A stretch of 64,000 nt of DNA from Neorhizobium vignae (lineage in GTDB: Bacteria; Pseudomonadota; Alphaproteobacteria; Rhizobiales; Rhizobiaceae): contig NZ_JNNU01000006.1 of the NCBI RefSeq assembly GCF_000732195.1, positions 62,001 through 126,000 on the forward strand, read 5' to 3'. This document shows positions 9,042 to 18,035 of this stretch, in pieces. Position 1 is the first letter of the stretch. Each line of letters starts with the position of its first letter. The notes beneath the pieces were generated by a model. It had not been told where the DNA came from. It did not search any database and saw nothing but the letters and a program-made list of their open reading frames with translations. The position numbers and the translations under genes were made by a program.

Positions 9042-9821
9042 TTGAGAAAAAAGGCCGTCAACAGTCTCGAACGCCTTCAGGCGGTCCTTGAGGTTTTCAC
9101 CGAGGACCGTCTGGAATGGACCCCGGAAGAGCTGATGGAGGAGCTGGGCTATAGCCGGCCGACGCTCTATCGCTATCTGAAGATCCTGAAGGACAGCGGG
9201 TTCCTCACCTCCATGCCGAATACCGGCTTCACGCTGGGGCCGAGGGTGGTGGAGATGGATTACCTGTTGCGGAAATCCGACAATCTCATCCTTTCCGGCG
9301 CCCCCTATCTCCAGAAACTCACGGGGCGATACGAGTGCACGGCCCTTCTGGTGCGCTGGTACGGCGAAAAGATTCTCTGCGTCGATTCGATCAGTTCCAG
9401 CCGCGAGGCGATCAGCAGCTATCCGCGCGGGCGACCGATGCCGCTCAGCCGCGGCGCGATCGGCCGCTCCATCGTCGCCTTCCTGCCGCGCCGCAATCTG
9501 GTGCCGCTGATCAATCGCACGCTCGACGACTGGCAGGCGGCAGGCGCCGGCGATACCGTCGACGCAGTCCTCGACGGGCTGAAGTCGGTGCGCAAGAAGG
9601 GTTATGCTGTGGCCCATGGCGAGGTGACACCCGGTGTCGTCGGTTTCGCGGCGCCGATCTTCGATGCAGGCCAGAGCCCCATCGCCAGCTTTTCCGTAAC
9701 GATCGCTCAAGAGCACGCCCCTGGCCCCGCTTTAGAGGATATCGGGCGGGAAGTCCTGCTTGCAGCCGGTGAGATCACCGCCGCGCTGGCCTCCCATCGA
9801 CACAGGGTTTCTGGACGATAA
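9042..9821 (+). CDS. IclR-family transcriptional regulator
   Basis: 259 aa with an N-terminal winged helix (SLERLQAVLEVF, then EELMEELGYSRPTLYRYLKIL, residues 5-60) and a C-terminal IclR effector domain (GAPYLQKLTGRYECTALLVR to VGFAAPIFDAGQSPIASFSV). IclR proteins often control aromatic-acid operons as PcaR/PobR-type activators or repressors. The start is TTG 9042 with GCGGGAG upstream; no ATG occurs before the HTH. It precedes the decarboxylase gene by 174 bp and is the obvious candidate regulator for it. Confidence 0.85.
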   Translation: MRKKAVNSLERLQAVLEVFTEDRLEWTPEELMEELGYSRPTLYRYLKILKDSGFLTSMPNTGFTLGPRVVEMDYLLRKSDNLILSGAPYLQKLTGRYECTALLVRWYGEKILCVDSISSSREAISSYPRGRPMPLSRGAIGRSIVAFLPRRNLVPLINRTLDDWQAAGAGDTVDAVLDGLKSVRKKGYAVAHGEVTPGVVGFAAPIFDAGQSPIASFSVTIAQEHAPGPALEDIGREVLLAAGEITAALASHRHRVSGR

Positions 9822-9843
9822 TCTCATAATACAAGAAAATGTG

Positions 9844-9872
9844 TTGACTTTCGGCGACTGCCTTCGCATTTT
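9844..9872 (+). promoter_or_regulatory. Possible sigma-70 promoter of the decarboxylase gene
   Basis: TTGACT (9844-9849), a 17-base spacer and CATTTT (9867-9872) lie in the AT-richest part of the gap between the IclR gene and the decarboxylase. The -10 match is weak, so this is tentative. Confidence 0.3.
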
Positions 9873-9995
9873 GCCGCGACGGAGCACGGCCGAAATCTCG
9901 GCATCGCTCGGCTCGCGGATTTTTTAAACGCCTCGGGGCACTGGACTTCCCTCAAGTTCGCGGTGCCGTCGCAGGACAGACAGGAGGAGCATTCC

Positions 9996-11009
9996 ATGAA
10001 GAAGATCGACGCTTTCAACCATATCTGGCCGAAGCCCTTTTTCGACAAGCTGATCGGCTATATCGGCACGATGACCGACGTCACCATGCGCAGCGGCGCG
10101 GTGCCGATGATGACGGACCTCGACCGCCGTTTCCAGGTGATGGACATGTTCGGCGGCGACTATCAGCAGGTCCTGTCGCTTGCTTCCCCCCCGCTCGAAA
10201 AGCTGGCCGGGCCTGAGCGCGCCTATGACCTCGGTCGGATCGGCAACGATTCGCAGGCGGAACTCTGCGAAAAATATCCGGAACGCTTCCCGGCCTTCAT
10301 CGCCACCGTGCCGATGGAAAACCAGGAATGGATGATGGCGGAAACCAAGCGGGTCGTCGAAGATCTCGGCGCCTGTGCGGTCCAGATCTTCACCAACTAC
10401 AGCGGCAAGCCGCTCGACCTGCCGCAATTCGAGCCCTTCTTCGAATATATGGCGAAGTCCGGCAAGCCGGTCTTCCTGCATCCATCGCGGGGCGCCAACT
10501 TCCCGGACTACCTGACCGAAGACCGTTCGGAATACGAGATCTTCTGGACCTTCGGCTGGCCGTATGAAACTTCGGCGGCAATGGCGCGCCTGGTCTTCTC
10601 GCGCATCTTCGACAAATACAAGGGTCTCAAGGTCGTCACCCATCATGCCGGCGGCATGGTGCCCTTCTTCGAAGGCCGCGTCGGTGCCGGCTGGGATCAG
10701 ATGGGCAAGCGCACGTCCGACCGCGACCTCTCGACCGTGCTGAAGGCTCTCGAGCGCCCGCATCTCGAATATTTCAAGGAGTTTTATGCCGATACGGCGA
10801 GCTTCGGTTCGACTAAGGCAATCGAGCACGCCATCGAATTCTTCGGCGAAGACCGGGTGCTGTTCGCGTCCGACGCGCCGTTCGATCCGGAAGGCGGTCC
10901 GATGTACATCCGCGAGACCATCAAGGTTCTCGACAACATGGAGATCTCCGACGCCACCCGCCAGAAGATCTACGAGGGCAATGCCAAGAAGCTTCTCGGC
11001 CTGAAATAA
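9996..11009 (+). CDS. Amidohydrolase-family (ACMSD/LigW-like) aromatic decarboxylase
   Basis: A 337-aa amidohydrolase_2 (TIM-barrel) protein. Family metal ligands are visible: H9 in AFNHIWP, His in PVFLHPSR, His in VVTHHAGGMVPFF and Asp in VLFASDAPFD. The second His of the usual N-terminal HxH pair is Trp (W11). Members decarboxylate aromatic or related acids without oxygen or cofactor: ACMS, gamma-resorcylate, and 5-carboxyvanillate (LigW). With ligM in the same island, a 5-carboxyvanillate or similar substrate is attractive but unproven. The start ATG 9996 has CAGGAGGAG 6 bases upstream, better than an upstream start at 9963. Confidence 0.8.
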   Translation: MKKIDAFNHIWPKPFFDKLIGYIGTMTDVTMRSGAVPMMTDLDRRFQVMDMFGGDYQQVLSLASPPLEKLAGPERAYDLGRIGNDSQAELCEKYPERFPAFIATVPMENQEWMMAETKRVVEDLGACAVQIFTNYSGKPLDLPQFEPFFEYMAKSGKPVFLHPSRGANFPDYLTEDRSEYEIFWTFGWPYETSAAMARLVFSRIFDKYKGLKVVTHHAGGMVPFFEGRVGAGWDQMGKRTSDRDLSTVLKALERPHLEYFKEFYADTASFGSTKAIEHAIEFFGEDRVLFASDAPFDPEGGPMYIRETIKVLDNMEISDATRQKIYEGNAKKLLGLK

Positions 11010-11035
11010 GCGGATCCGGTTCTCGGGATTATGGG

Positions 11036-11061
11036 ACGCGCGGGCAGCAACGCCCGCGCGT
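11036..11061. terminator. Terminator between convergent decarboxylase and MBL genes
   Basis: ACGCGCGGGC (11036-11045) pairs perfectly with 11052-11061 around a 6-base loop and is followed by TTCTTCATTT. It ends 3 bp before the stop of the minus-strand gene and probably serves the plus-strand decarboxylase. Confidence 0.65.
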
Positions 11062-11064
11062 TCT

Positions 11065-11868
11065 TCATTTGGCGAGCCGGTCGATGTAACGCCTGGCGGA
11101 GCGGGCGACGATCGCCTGCCCATCCTGACGGATATTCTGGTGCGAAAAGGCGCCGTAGATCCGCTCGAAAGGCCAAAGTGCCAGCCGCTCCGCGACATCG
11201 GCAACTTCGGCGGCGCTGAGCGGCAGCATGTTGGGATAGCTCCACATGAAGGAGACATGGTCGGCGCCGGGCGTGACCTGGACGATATCGCCGGCCAGCA
11301 ATACGCCCTTGCCGTCTTCGCCCGTCCAGTGCAGCACGGTACCGCCCGCAAAGTGTCCGCCGCCATGGACCAGTGTGACGGAGGATGAAAGCACGAGTGC
11401 GTCCTCGTCCCACAGCCGGATATGGTCGGAGGGGCGGCAGATCCATTCCTTGTCGGCCGCATGCAGATAGATCGGCGCATCGAAGGCCGCGGCCCAGTCC
11501 TGCATGGTCGTGTAGTAATGCGGATGGGATATAGCGATGGCGCTGAGGCCGCCCATTGCCTGGATGATCGCCTTGGTCGCGTCGTCGAGGAGCGCGATGC
11601 AGTCCCACAGGATGTTTCCCGCCGGCGTACGCAGCAGCAGGGCCCTCTGATTGATGGCGAAGGTGGGGACGGTCTGGATCGCCAACAGCTCCGGTTCGAG
11701 CTGCGCCCAGGAATTGCGGTGCGTCCGCGCGAGTTTTTCCGTCGTCGTCCAGGCTTGGCCGGAAGGCGGTATATATTGGCGCTCGTCTCTGCAGATGGGG
11801 CACGCTTCCGGCACTGCCTCGGCTTCCCCAAAGGAGGTGCCGCAGGCACCGCAGAGAAAAATCGACAT
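11065..11868 (-). CDS. Metallo-beta-lactamase-fold protein with N-terminal zinc ribbon
   Basis: 267 aa. The N-terminus has two CxxC pairs (C6/C9 and C23/C26), a rubredoxin-like ribbon. The rest is an MBL fold: NILWDCIALLDD, ISHPHYYTTMQDW, LVHGGGHFAGG and VLLAGDIV. The canonical HxHxDH motif is degenerate (HPHYYT), while the later His and Asp ligands remain, so the metal site may bind one ion or none. The start was set at 11868 because GGGAGG lies 6-8 bases upstream and the sequence before it is not protein-like. Function is unknown; perhaps a hydrolase or a redox-linked protein. It converges on the decarboxylase. Confidence 0.75.
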   Translation of the reverse strand: MSIFLCGACGTSFGEAEAVPEACPICRDERQYIPPSGQAWTTTEKLARTHRNSWAQLEPELLAIQTVPTFAINQRALLLRTPAGNILWDCIALLDDATKAIIQAMGGLSAIAISHPHYYTTMQDWAAAFDAPIYLHAADKEWICRPSDHIRLWDEDALVLSSSVTLVHGGGHFAGGTVLHWTGEDGKGVLLAGDIVQVTPGADHVSFMWSYPNMLPLSAAEVADVAERLALWPFERIYGAFSHQNIRQDGQAIVARSARRYIDRLAK

Positions 11869-12065
11869 CGAAAACCTCCCTCGGGACTGTCCATGGGTCC
11901 CGTCATGAATTTGATAGGAAACGATATTCGTCAAGGAAAGGGAAGTCCTTGCGTCCTCTGAGGCTGGCCGGCTCGAACCGCTCGTATTCTCGGGGAAGGA
12001 TTCACCTTTTCCAAAGGCAGGTGCGATAGGGTCCTGCCTCAAGCTATTTCACCCCAGAGGATCGG

Positions 12066-13145
12066 ATGACGGCCCCGAAGACGCCAAGGCTGCTGAACCT
12101 GGATATCCTGCGCCTCGTCTCGGCGTTGATGGTGCTGACATTCCACTATGGGTTCCGCATGCGGATTTCCGGCGAGGGCGGCGGCATCGGCTTTCCGGAA
12201 CTTGCGCCCTTTGCCATGTGGTTCGATACGGGCCTGCTGATCTTCTTCGCCATTTCCGGCTATGTCATCACCATGTCGGCCGAAGGCCGTTCGGCCTATG
12301 ATTTTGCCGCCGGGCGTTTTGCGCGGCTCTGGCCGACCTTCATCGTCTGCGCGACGATTACCGTCGCGGTGCTCGCCGTCTGGCCTGTGCCGACCCTCGA
12401 TCCGCCGACGGTGAAGCAATGGCTGGCGCATGTGGTGATCATCTCGCGCGGCCTCGGCCAGCCCTTCCTCGACGGCGCCTACTGGACGATCGCCTACGAG
12501 ATCATCTTCTACTTCTGGGTTTTCCTGCTGATCTTAACCGGCCTTTTCGAACGCGGCTGGCGTGTCGTCGTGCTGGCGTGGCTGGCGATTTCCGTCGTCA
12601 ACGAGGCCTTCATCAGCAGTGGTGCGATCCAGAAACTGCTGATCACCGAATATTCCGGCTATTTCGCCTTCGGCCTGGCGCTTTACAAGGTGAGGCAGCA
12701 TGCGTCCCTTTCGAGCCTCTGCGTGCTTGCAGCCGCCGTCGGCTGGGCAATCGCCACACCCTTCCTGACCGAACCGGATTTCGTCGCAACATACGGGCTG
12801 AGCCGCAGCGCCGTCGGGCTCGCGCTCATCGGGCCGCTGGCGCTTGCAGCGGTCGCGGTCTGCGCTACGGCGCCGTCGCTGCGCATTTCTCCGGCACTGG
12901 CGATCGGGCTCGGCGGTCTTACCTATCCGCTCTACCTGCTGCACCAGAATATCGGCTACGCGGTGTTTGCCCGTTTCGGCACGGAGCAGAACCGCTGGCT
13001 CGTCGCCCTCGTGCTGGTTGCTGCCCTGCTCTTCGCCGCCTGGGTGATCGCAAGGACTGTCGAACCGGCGGCGCGGCGGGCTATCATCCGCGCTGCTGGT
13101 CATCTTCGCGAGGGTTTGGGGCGCCTCAGACAGCGCACCGCCTGA
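12066..13145 (+). CDS. Acyltransferase 3 family membrane protein
   Basis: 359 aa with about ten hydrophobic segments. The N-terminus LDILRLVSALMVLTFHYGF carries the conserved R and the catalytic-type His of acyltransferase-3 (OatA/NodX/ExoZ-like) proteins, which move acyl groups from the cytoplasm onto sugars or lipids at the outer face of the inner membrane. The acceptor cannot be told from sequence; exopolysaccharide or LPS acetylation is typical in rhizobia. The start ATG has AGAGGA upstream. No polysaccharide genes are adjacent. Confidence 0.85.
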   Translation: MTAPKTPRLLNLDILRLVSALMVLTFHYGFRMRISGEGGGIGFPELAPFAMWFDTGLLIFFAISGYVITMSAEGRSAYDFAAGRFARLWPTFIVCATITVAVLAVWPVPTLDPPTVKQWLAHVVIISRGLGQPFLDGAYWTIAYEIIFYFWVFLLILTGLFERGWRVVVLAWLAISVVNEAFISSGAIQKLLITEYSGYFAFGLALYKVRQHASLSSLCVLAAAVGWAIATPFLTEPDFVATYGLSRSAVGLALIGPLALAAVAVCATAPSLRISPALAIGLGGLTYPLYLLHQNIGYAVFARFGTEQNRWLVALVLVAALLFAAWVIARTVEPAARRAIIRAAGHLREGLGRLRQRTA

Positions 13146-13205
13146 TCCCGGATTGACGGGTTTATTTTACCCGGATAAATCTGCCTCTCCAGACAGAGGA
13201 AGCAG

Positions 13206-13787
13206 ATGGCGGATTTTCATTGGACAGCTTTTCGGGGTGAAAACCGCATTGCGGGCGGATCACCGGCCGAGGTCATCACTGCGATCAAGGCCGGTGGCCA
13301 TGAAGGCGTTCTGGTCTTCGACGATGCGACGGGAAAGCCGGTCGATCTCGATCTGCGCGGCACACCCGAAGACTGTCTCGGCCGCCTTCCCACGGATGCT
13401 GTGGGGCCTGTTGCGCCGGTGGAACGGCGGCCGGGGCGACCGAAGCTTGGCGTGGTGCCGCGCGAGGTGACATTGCTGCCGCGGCATTGGGAGTGGCTCG
13501 CCCGGCAACCCGGCGGCGCCTCGGTGGCTCTGCGCAAGCTCGTCGATGCGGCGCGTGCAGCCAGCAGTTCGGGAGATGACAGGCGCCGGGCTCAGGAGGC
13601 CGCCGACCGTTTCATGCGGGCGCTCGGCGGGGATCGGCCGGGATATGAGGACGCGGCACGGGCGCTTTATGCCGGGCAGGAGGATCGCTTCAAGGAGCTG
13701 ACGGAGAGCTGGCCGAAGGATGTCCGCGACCATGCCCGATATCTCGCCCGAGCCGCATTCGATGCGGGCCCAGCAGTGGAGAAATAA
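13206..13787 (+). CDS. DUF2239 family protein
   Basis: 193 aa, soluble, with no signal peptide. The RRPGRPKLGVVPREVTLLPR block (about residues 74-94) followed by HWEWLARQPGGAS is the hallmark of DUF2239. The motif looks like an AT-hook-type GRP followed by a helix, and the C-terminal half is helical and charged. Function is unknown. The start ATG has AGAGGAAG 7 bases upstream. It is apparently a single-gene unit. Confidence 0.75.
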   Translation: MADFHWTAFRGENRIAGGSPAEVITAIKAGGHEGVLVFDDATGKPVDLDLRGTPEDCLGRLPTDAVGPVAPVERRPGRPKLGVVPREVTLLPRHWEWLARQPGGASVALRKLVDAARAASSSGDDRRRAQEAADRFMRALGGDRPGYEDAARALYAGQEDRFKELTESWPKDVRDHARYLARAAFDAGPAVEK

Positions 13788-13853
13788 CTCCTTTTATTGC
13801 ACATCGCCAAAAAAGCCGCGGATATCGGGCAATTCGGAGCAGTCAGGTACTTT

Positions 13854-13890
13854 TTGAACATGTTCTGTCCGCGATTGAACATGGACCGGA
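13854..13890. promoter_or_regulatory. Repeated TTGAACATG operator-like site before the SDR/TRAP operon
   Basis: TTGAACATG occurs at 13854-13862 and again at 13875-13883, exactly 21 bp (two helical turns) apart on the same face. The first copy also forms the perfect palindrome GAACATGTTC (13856-13865). The position, 60-95 bp before the SDR start, suits a regulator. The IclR protein of the same operon is the leading candidate. Confidence 0.45.
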
Positions 13891-13949
13891 TGAACACCGC
13901 ACCGTAAGTTGTTTCGAGTCGCCGGGGAGGGTGGCTCGGAGGAGCAGTT

Positions 13950-14753
13950 ATGGATCGCATGAAGAACAAGGTCGTTCTCGTTTTCGGCGCCGGTTCGGTC
14001 GGCCCGGGTTTCGGGAACGGCAAGGCCGCTGCAGTCGCCTATGCCCGCGAGGGCGGCAGCGTCGTCTGCGTCGACGTCAATCTCGACGCGGCGAAAAACA
14101 CGCTCGACGTCATCGAAGCCGAGGGCGGCACGGGCCTGGCGCTCGCCGCCGACGTCACCAAGTCCATTGATATTGCTGCCGTTGTCGAAACGACCATGGA
14201 GCGCTTCGGCCGCATCGACGTGCTGCACAACAATGTCGGCATCAACCTGCCGGGCGGCGCGGCGGAGGCGACCGAAGAAAGCTGGCGCAAGGTGATGGAC
14301 GTCAACCTCACCAGCGCGTTCCTGACCTGCAAGGCCGTTCTGCCGATCATGGAGAAGCAGGGCAGCGGTGCGATCATCAATATTTCCTCGCTCGCCTCCA
14401 TCCGATGGACCGGCTATCCCTACGTTTCATATTATGCATCGAAGGCGGCGCTGAACCACTTCACGCGCGCGATTGCGATCGAATATGCGGCCAAGGGCAT
14501 CCGAGCCAATGCCATCCTGCCGGGGGTGATGGACACTCCGCACATCCAGAAACAGATCAGTGGGTACTATGGCTCTCCCGATGAGATGAAGGCCAAAAGA
14601 GACGCGCTTTCGCCGATGAAACGCCAGGGAGACGGCTGGGACATTGCCTGGGCCTCGGTTTTCCTCGCTTCCGACGAGGCAAAATACATTACCGGCGTCG
14701 AGCTTCCGATCGATGGCGGGCTGCATGTGACGGTTTCCGGCAGCTTGAATTGA
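13950..14753 (+). CDS. SDR-family dehydrogenase
   Basis: 267 aa, a classical-length short-chain dehydrogenase. It has a Rossmann start (VVLVFGAGSVGPGFGNGKA, a glycine motif lengthened relative to TGxxxGIG), NNVGIN in place of NNAG, catalytic Ser in NISSLAS and YxxxK in SYYASKAAL. It ends with the usual GVELPIDGGLHVTV. It likely oxidises a secondary alcohol with NAD. It heads a run that continues with a TRAP transporter, regulator, thiolase and CoA ligase. The start ATG 13950 has CGGAGGAG upstream; ATG 13959 is an alternative. Confidence 0.85.
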   Translation: MDRMKNKVVLVFGAGSVGPGFGNGKAAAVAYAREGGSVVCVDVNLDAAKNTLDVIEAEGGTGLALAADVTKSIDIAAVVETTMERFGRIDVLHNNVGINLPGGAAEATEESWRKVMDVNLTSAFLTCKAVLPIMEKQGSGAIINISSLASIRWTGYPYVSYYASKAALNHFTRAIAIEYAAKGIRANAILPGVMDTPHIQKQISGYYGSPDEMKAKRDALSPMKRQGDGWDIAWASVFLASDEAKYITGVELPIDGGLHVTVSGSLN

Positions 14754-15047
14754 GACAATTGCGGGTGTGCCGAGGTTGGGTCCATGATGTGGATCTGTTT
14801 TGAAGTTTTCTGCTCTGGCGACAAATTTAGGCTTGCCTAATCTGTCGGTCTTCAGCAAACTCCGGCAACTTGAAGAAGAATAAGATCCAGATCATGGACC
14901 ACTGCGGATGGCTGGGAGGAGCCGGACGCCGGGAGGAAGCGGTCGCGCCGGAGAGGGGCGTGGTCCGCCCGGATTTGCGGCCTGGCTCGCGATTATCCGG
15001 AGTGCTTCTTCCGTCTGTCCGTTTCGCAGCACAGAGGAGGATGATGT

Positions 15048-16934
15048 GTGACGGCAGCCCATAATACGATCGAGCCCATGGACGAGGCTTCGCTGCTCGC
15101 CGGGCTTGAAGGCGTAGCGCCGCAGCAGAGCGGTTCCGTCTGGATGCGGCCGGTAGAGGCGGTTGCCGCGGCACTTCTCGTCGGCATCATCGCGCTTCTA
15201 TTGGCCGGGGTCATTTCCCGTTATGTCTTTTCGCTGCCGGTCGTCTGGATAGACGAGGTGGCGTCGATCTCCTTCCTCTGGCTCGCCATGCTCGGTTCTG
15301 CCATGGCCGTCGATCGCAGCGAACATCTGCGGCTGACGCTTTTCGTCGGCATGCTGCCGGAGAAGCTGCACGGCTTGGCCAATACGCTCGCCCTGCTGCT
15401 GATGGCGCTCTTCCTCGGCGTCATGCTGCGTCCGGCCTACGAATATGCGATCGAGGAGTCCTACATCACCTCGGCGGCGCTCAACATTCCGATGAGCTTT
15501 CGCGCCGCGGCCCTGCCGGTCGGCGTCGGGCTGATGTTGATCCTCGCGGTCGTCAACGCGCTGAAGGGATCGACCTTCCGGCAAGTGGCGATGTCCGTGA
15601 TGGTTATCGCCGCCGTGACGGCACTCCTCTGGCTCGCCGGGCCCAGCCTCAAGCAGATCGGCAACTGGAACATCCCGATCTTCCTCGTCGGTTTCGTCGC
15701 GCTGTTCCTGGTTCTCGGTGTGCCGATCGCTTTCTGCTTCGGCCTCGGGACGCTGGCATTCCTGACCTTCACCACCTCCGTGCCCGTCTTCGTGATGATC
15801 GGCCGCATGGACGAAGGCATGTCGAGCATCATCCTGCTCTCGGTGCCGATCTTCGTTCTGCTTGGCTGCGTGCTCGATGCAACCGGCATGGGCCGGGCGA
15901 TCGTCGAGGTTCTGGCCTCGCTGCTCGGCCATGTCCGCGCCGGCATGTCCTATGTCCTGCTCGGCTCGATGTTCCTGGTGTCCGGCATTTCGGGCTCCAA
16001 GGTCTCCGACATGGCGACGGTCGCGCCGGCGCTGTTTCCGGAAATGAAACGCCGCGGCCACAAGCCGCCGGAGATGATCGCGCTGCTGGCGACCGGCGCG
16101 GCGATGGCGGAAACCGTGCCGCCTTCGATCGTGCTGATCGTGCTCGGATCCGCGGCCGGCGTTTCGATTGCCGGGCTGTTTACGTCGGGTTTCGCGATCG
16201 CCATGGTTCTGCTGCTGGTGCTTGCGATCCTGGCGCGCTGGAAGGCGCGGCACGAATCCATGGCCGGCGTGCGCCGTGCGCCGCTTTCGGTGATCAAGAA
16301 GGCGTTTCTGGTCGCCGCCCCCGCACTGTTATTGCCCTTCCTGATCCGCACCGCCGTCGGCGAGGGGATCGCCACTGCAACGGAAGTTTCGACCATCGCC
16401 GTTCTCTACGCGATGATCATCGGCGCGACGCTTTATGGCGGCATCAGCCTGAAGAAGCTCTATTCCATGCTCGTCGAGACGGCGGCACTCTCCGGCGCGA
16501 TCCTGATGATCCTGGGGGCCGCGTCCGCCATGGCCTGGGCACTGACCCAGACCGGGTTCGCGGCGCAGCTCGTCGAGGCCGTGCAGGGCCTTCCGGGTGG
16601 GTGGATGACCTTCATGGGCGTCACCATCCTGATCTTCATGGTGCTCGGCTGCGTGCTGGAAGGCCTGCCGGCGATCGTGCTGATGGCGCCGATCATGTTT
16701 CCGGTCGCCCGCTCGCTCGGGATCAACGATATCCACTATTCGATGGTGGTGGTCACGGCGATGAATATCGGCCTGATGACGCCGCCGATCGGCATCGGTT
16801 TCTACATCGCCTGCAAGATCGGCAATGTCTCGCCGGATGAAGCGATGAAGGCCATCTGGCCCTATATCGGCGCGCTGATGATCGGCCTCCTGGTGATCGC
16901 AGCCGTGCCCTATTTCTCGACCGCCTTTCTCTAA
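15048..16934 (+). CDS. TRAP transporter permease, fused small and large subunits (DctQM)
   Basis: 628 aa. Residues 30-200 form the four-helix DctQ-type small subunit (VISRYVFSLPVVWIDEVASI). From about residue 205 the DctM-type large subunit follows, with many helices (FLVGFVALFLVLGVPIAFCF, GGWMTFMGVTILIFMVLGCV). TRAP systems import organic acids by coupling to a sodium gradient. Natural Q-M fusions are known. The start is GTG 15048 with AGAGGAGG 7 bases upstream; a nearby ATG is out of frame. The binding protein gene follows by 46 bp. Confidence 0.9.
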   Translation: MTAAHNTIEPMDEASLLAGLEGVAPQQSGSVWMRPVEAVAAALLVGIIALLLAGVISRYVFSLPVVWIDEVASISFLWLAMLGSAMAVDRSEHLRLTLFVGMLPEKLHGLANTLALLLMALFLGVMLRPAYEYAIEESYITSAALNIPMSFRAAALPVGVGLMLILAVVNALKGSTFRQVAMSVMVIAAVTALLWLAGPSLKQIGNWNIPIFLVGFVALFLVLGVPIAFCFGLGTLAFLTFTTSVPVFVMIGRMDEGMSSIILLSVPIFVLLGCVLDATGMGRAIVEVLASLLGHVRAGMSYVLLGSMFLVSGISGSKVSDMATVAPALFPEMKRRGHKPPEMIALLATGAAMAETVPPSIVLIVLGSAAGVSIAGLFTSGFAIAMVLLLVLAILARWKARHESMAGVRRAPLSVIKKAFLVAAPALLLPFLIRTAVGEGIATATEVSTIAVLYAMIIGATLYGGISLKKLYSMLVETAALSGAILMILGAASAMAWALTQTGFAAQLVEAVQGLPGGWMTFMGVTILIFMVLGCVLEGLPAIVLMAPIMFPVARSLGINDIHYSMVVVTAMNIGLMTPPIGIGFYIACKIGNVSPDEAMKAIWPYIGALMIGLLVIAAVPYFSTAFL

Positions 16935-16980
16935 GGGCTGTGAGGCAAAAAAACTTGGAACGAAATCGGAGGAGGATTTC

Positions 16981-18000
16981 ATGAACGTCAACCGCAGAAC
17001 GCTTCTTTTGGGCGCGGCCACGACCGGCATCGCCACGACCTTTTCAATCCGCACGCGGCCGGCCAACGCCGCCGAGTTCACCTACAAGTTCGCCAACAAC
17101 CAGGCGCTGACGCATCCGATGAACGTCCGCGCCAAGGAAGCCGTCGCCAAGATCCAGGAGGAGAGTGGCGGCCGCATGGCCATCAACATCTTCCCGTCGA
17201 GCCAGCTCGGTGCCGATACCGACATGCTGAACCAGGTGCGTTCGGGCGGCGTCGAAATGTTCAGCCTGTCGCCGATCATCCTGTCGACGCTGGTGCCGAA
17301 TGCCTCGCTCAACGGCGTCGGCTTCGCCTTCCCGAGTTATGACAAGGTATGGCCGGCCATGGACGGCGAACTCGGCAAATATGTCCGCGGCGAGATCGAG
17401 AAGAAGGGGCTGCTGACGTTCGACAAGATCTGGGACAACGGTTTCCGGCAGATCACCTCGTCCAAGGGGCCGATCACTACGCCGAAGGACCTTGAAGGCT
17501 TCAAGATCCGCGTGCCGGTGAGCCCACTCTGGACCTCGATGTTCACCGCCTTCGGTTCGGCACCAGCCAGCATCAATTTTGCCGAAACTTATACCGCGCT
17601 GCAGACCGGCATTGTCGACGGGCAGGAAAACCCGCTCGCCATCCTGACCACGGCCAAGCTGTTCGAAGTGCAGAAATACGTCTCGATGACCAACCACATG
17701 TGGGACGGTTTCTGGATTCTGCTCAACCGCCGCTCCTGGCAGGCGCTGCCGGCAGATCTGCAGGGGATCGTTTCCAAACATTTCAACGCCGCCGCCGAAC
17801 TTCAGCGCAAGGACGTGATGGGCCTCAACGCCACCGTCCAGGCCGAGCTCGAGGCCAAGGGCATGAAGTTCAACAAGCCGGACGGCGCCCTTTTCCAGGA
17901 AAAGCTGCGTGCTGCCAATTTCTACAAGGACTGGAAGTCGAAATATGGCGACGAGGCCTGGGCGATCCTCGAAAAGGCTATCGGCAAGTCATTGAGCTGA
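16981..18000 (+). CDS. TRAP transporter periplasmic binding protein (DctP family)
   Basis: 339 aa. The N-terminal signal contains NRRTLLLGAATTG, a twin-arginine-like motif, then a hydrophobic stretch ending near PANAAEF. The mature part is a DctP fold: YKFANNQALTHPMN, FPSSQLGADTDMLNQVRSGG, and KIRVPVSPLWTSMFTAFGSAP with the conserved Arg that binds a ligand carboxylate. It delivers an organic acid to the fused permease upstream. The ligand is not predictable, but the CoA ligase and thiolase downstream suggest an aryl or hydroxyaryl carboxylic acid. Confidence 0.9.
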   Translation: MNVNRRTLLLGAATTGIATTFSIRTRPANAAEFTYKFANNQALTHPMNVRAKEAVAKIQEESGGRMAINIFPSSQLGADTDMLNQVRSGGVEMFSLSPIILSTLVPNASLNGVGFAFPSYDKVWPAMDGELGKYVRGEIEKKGLLTFDKIWDNGFRQITSSKGPITTPKDLEGFKIRVPVSPLWTSMFTAFGSAPASINFAETYTALQTGIVDGQENPLAILTTAKLFEVQKYVSMTNHMWDGFWILLNRRSWQALPADLQGIVSKHFNAAAELQRKDVMGLNATVQAELEAKGMKFNKPDGALFQEKLRAANFYKDWKSKYGDEAWAILEKAIGKSLS

Positions 18001-18035
18001 TCGGCGGCGGGCATTCACCGGATGGGAAACGGCAT

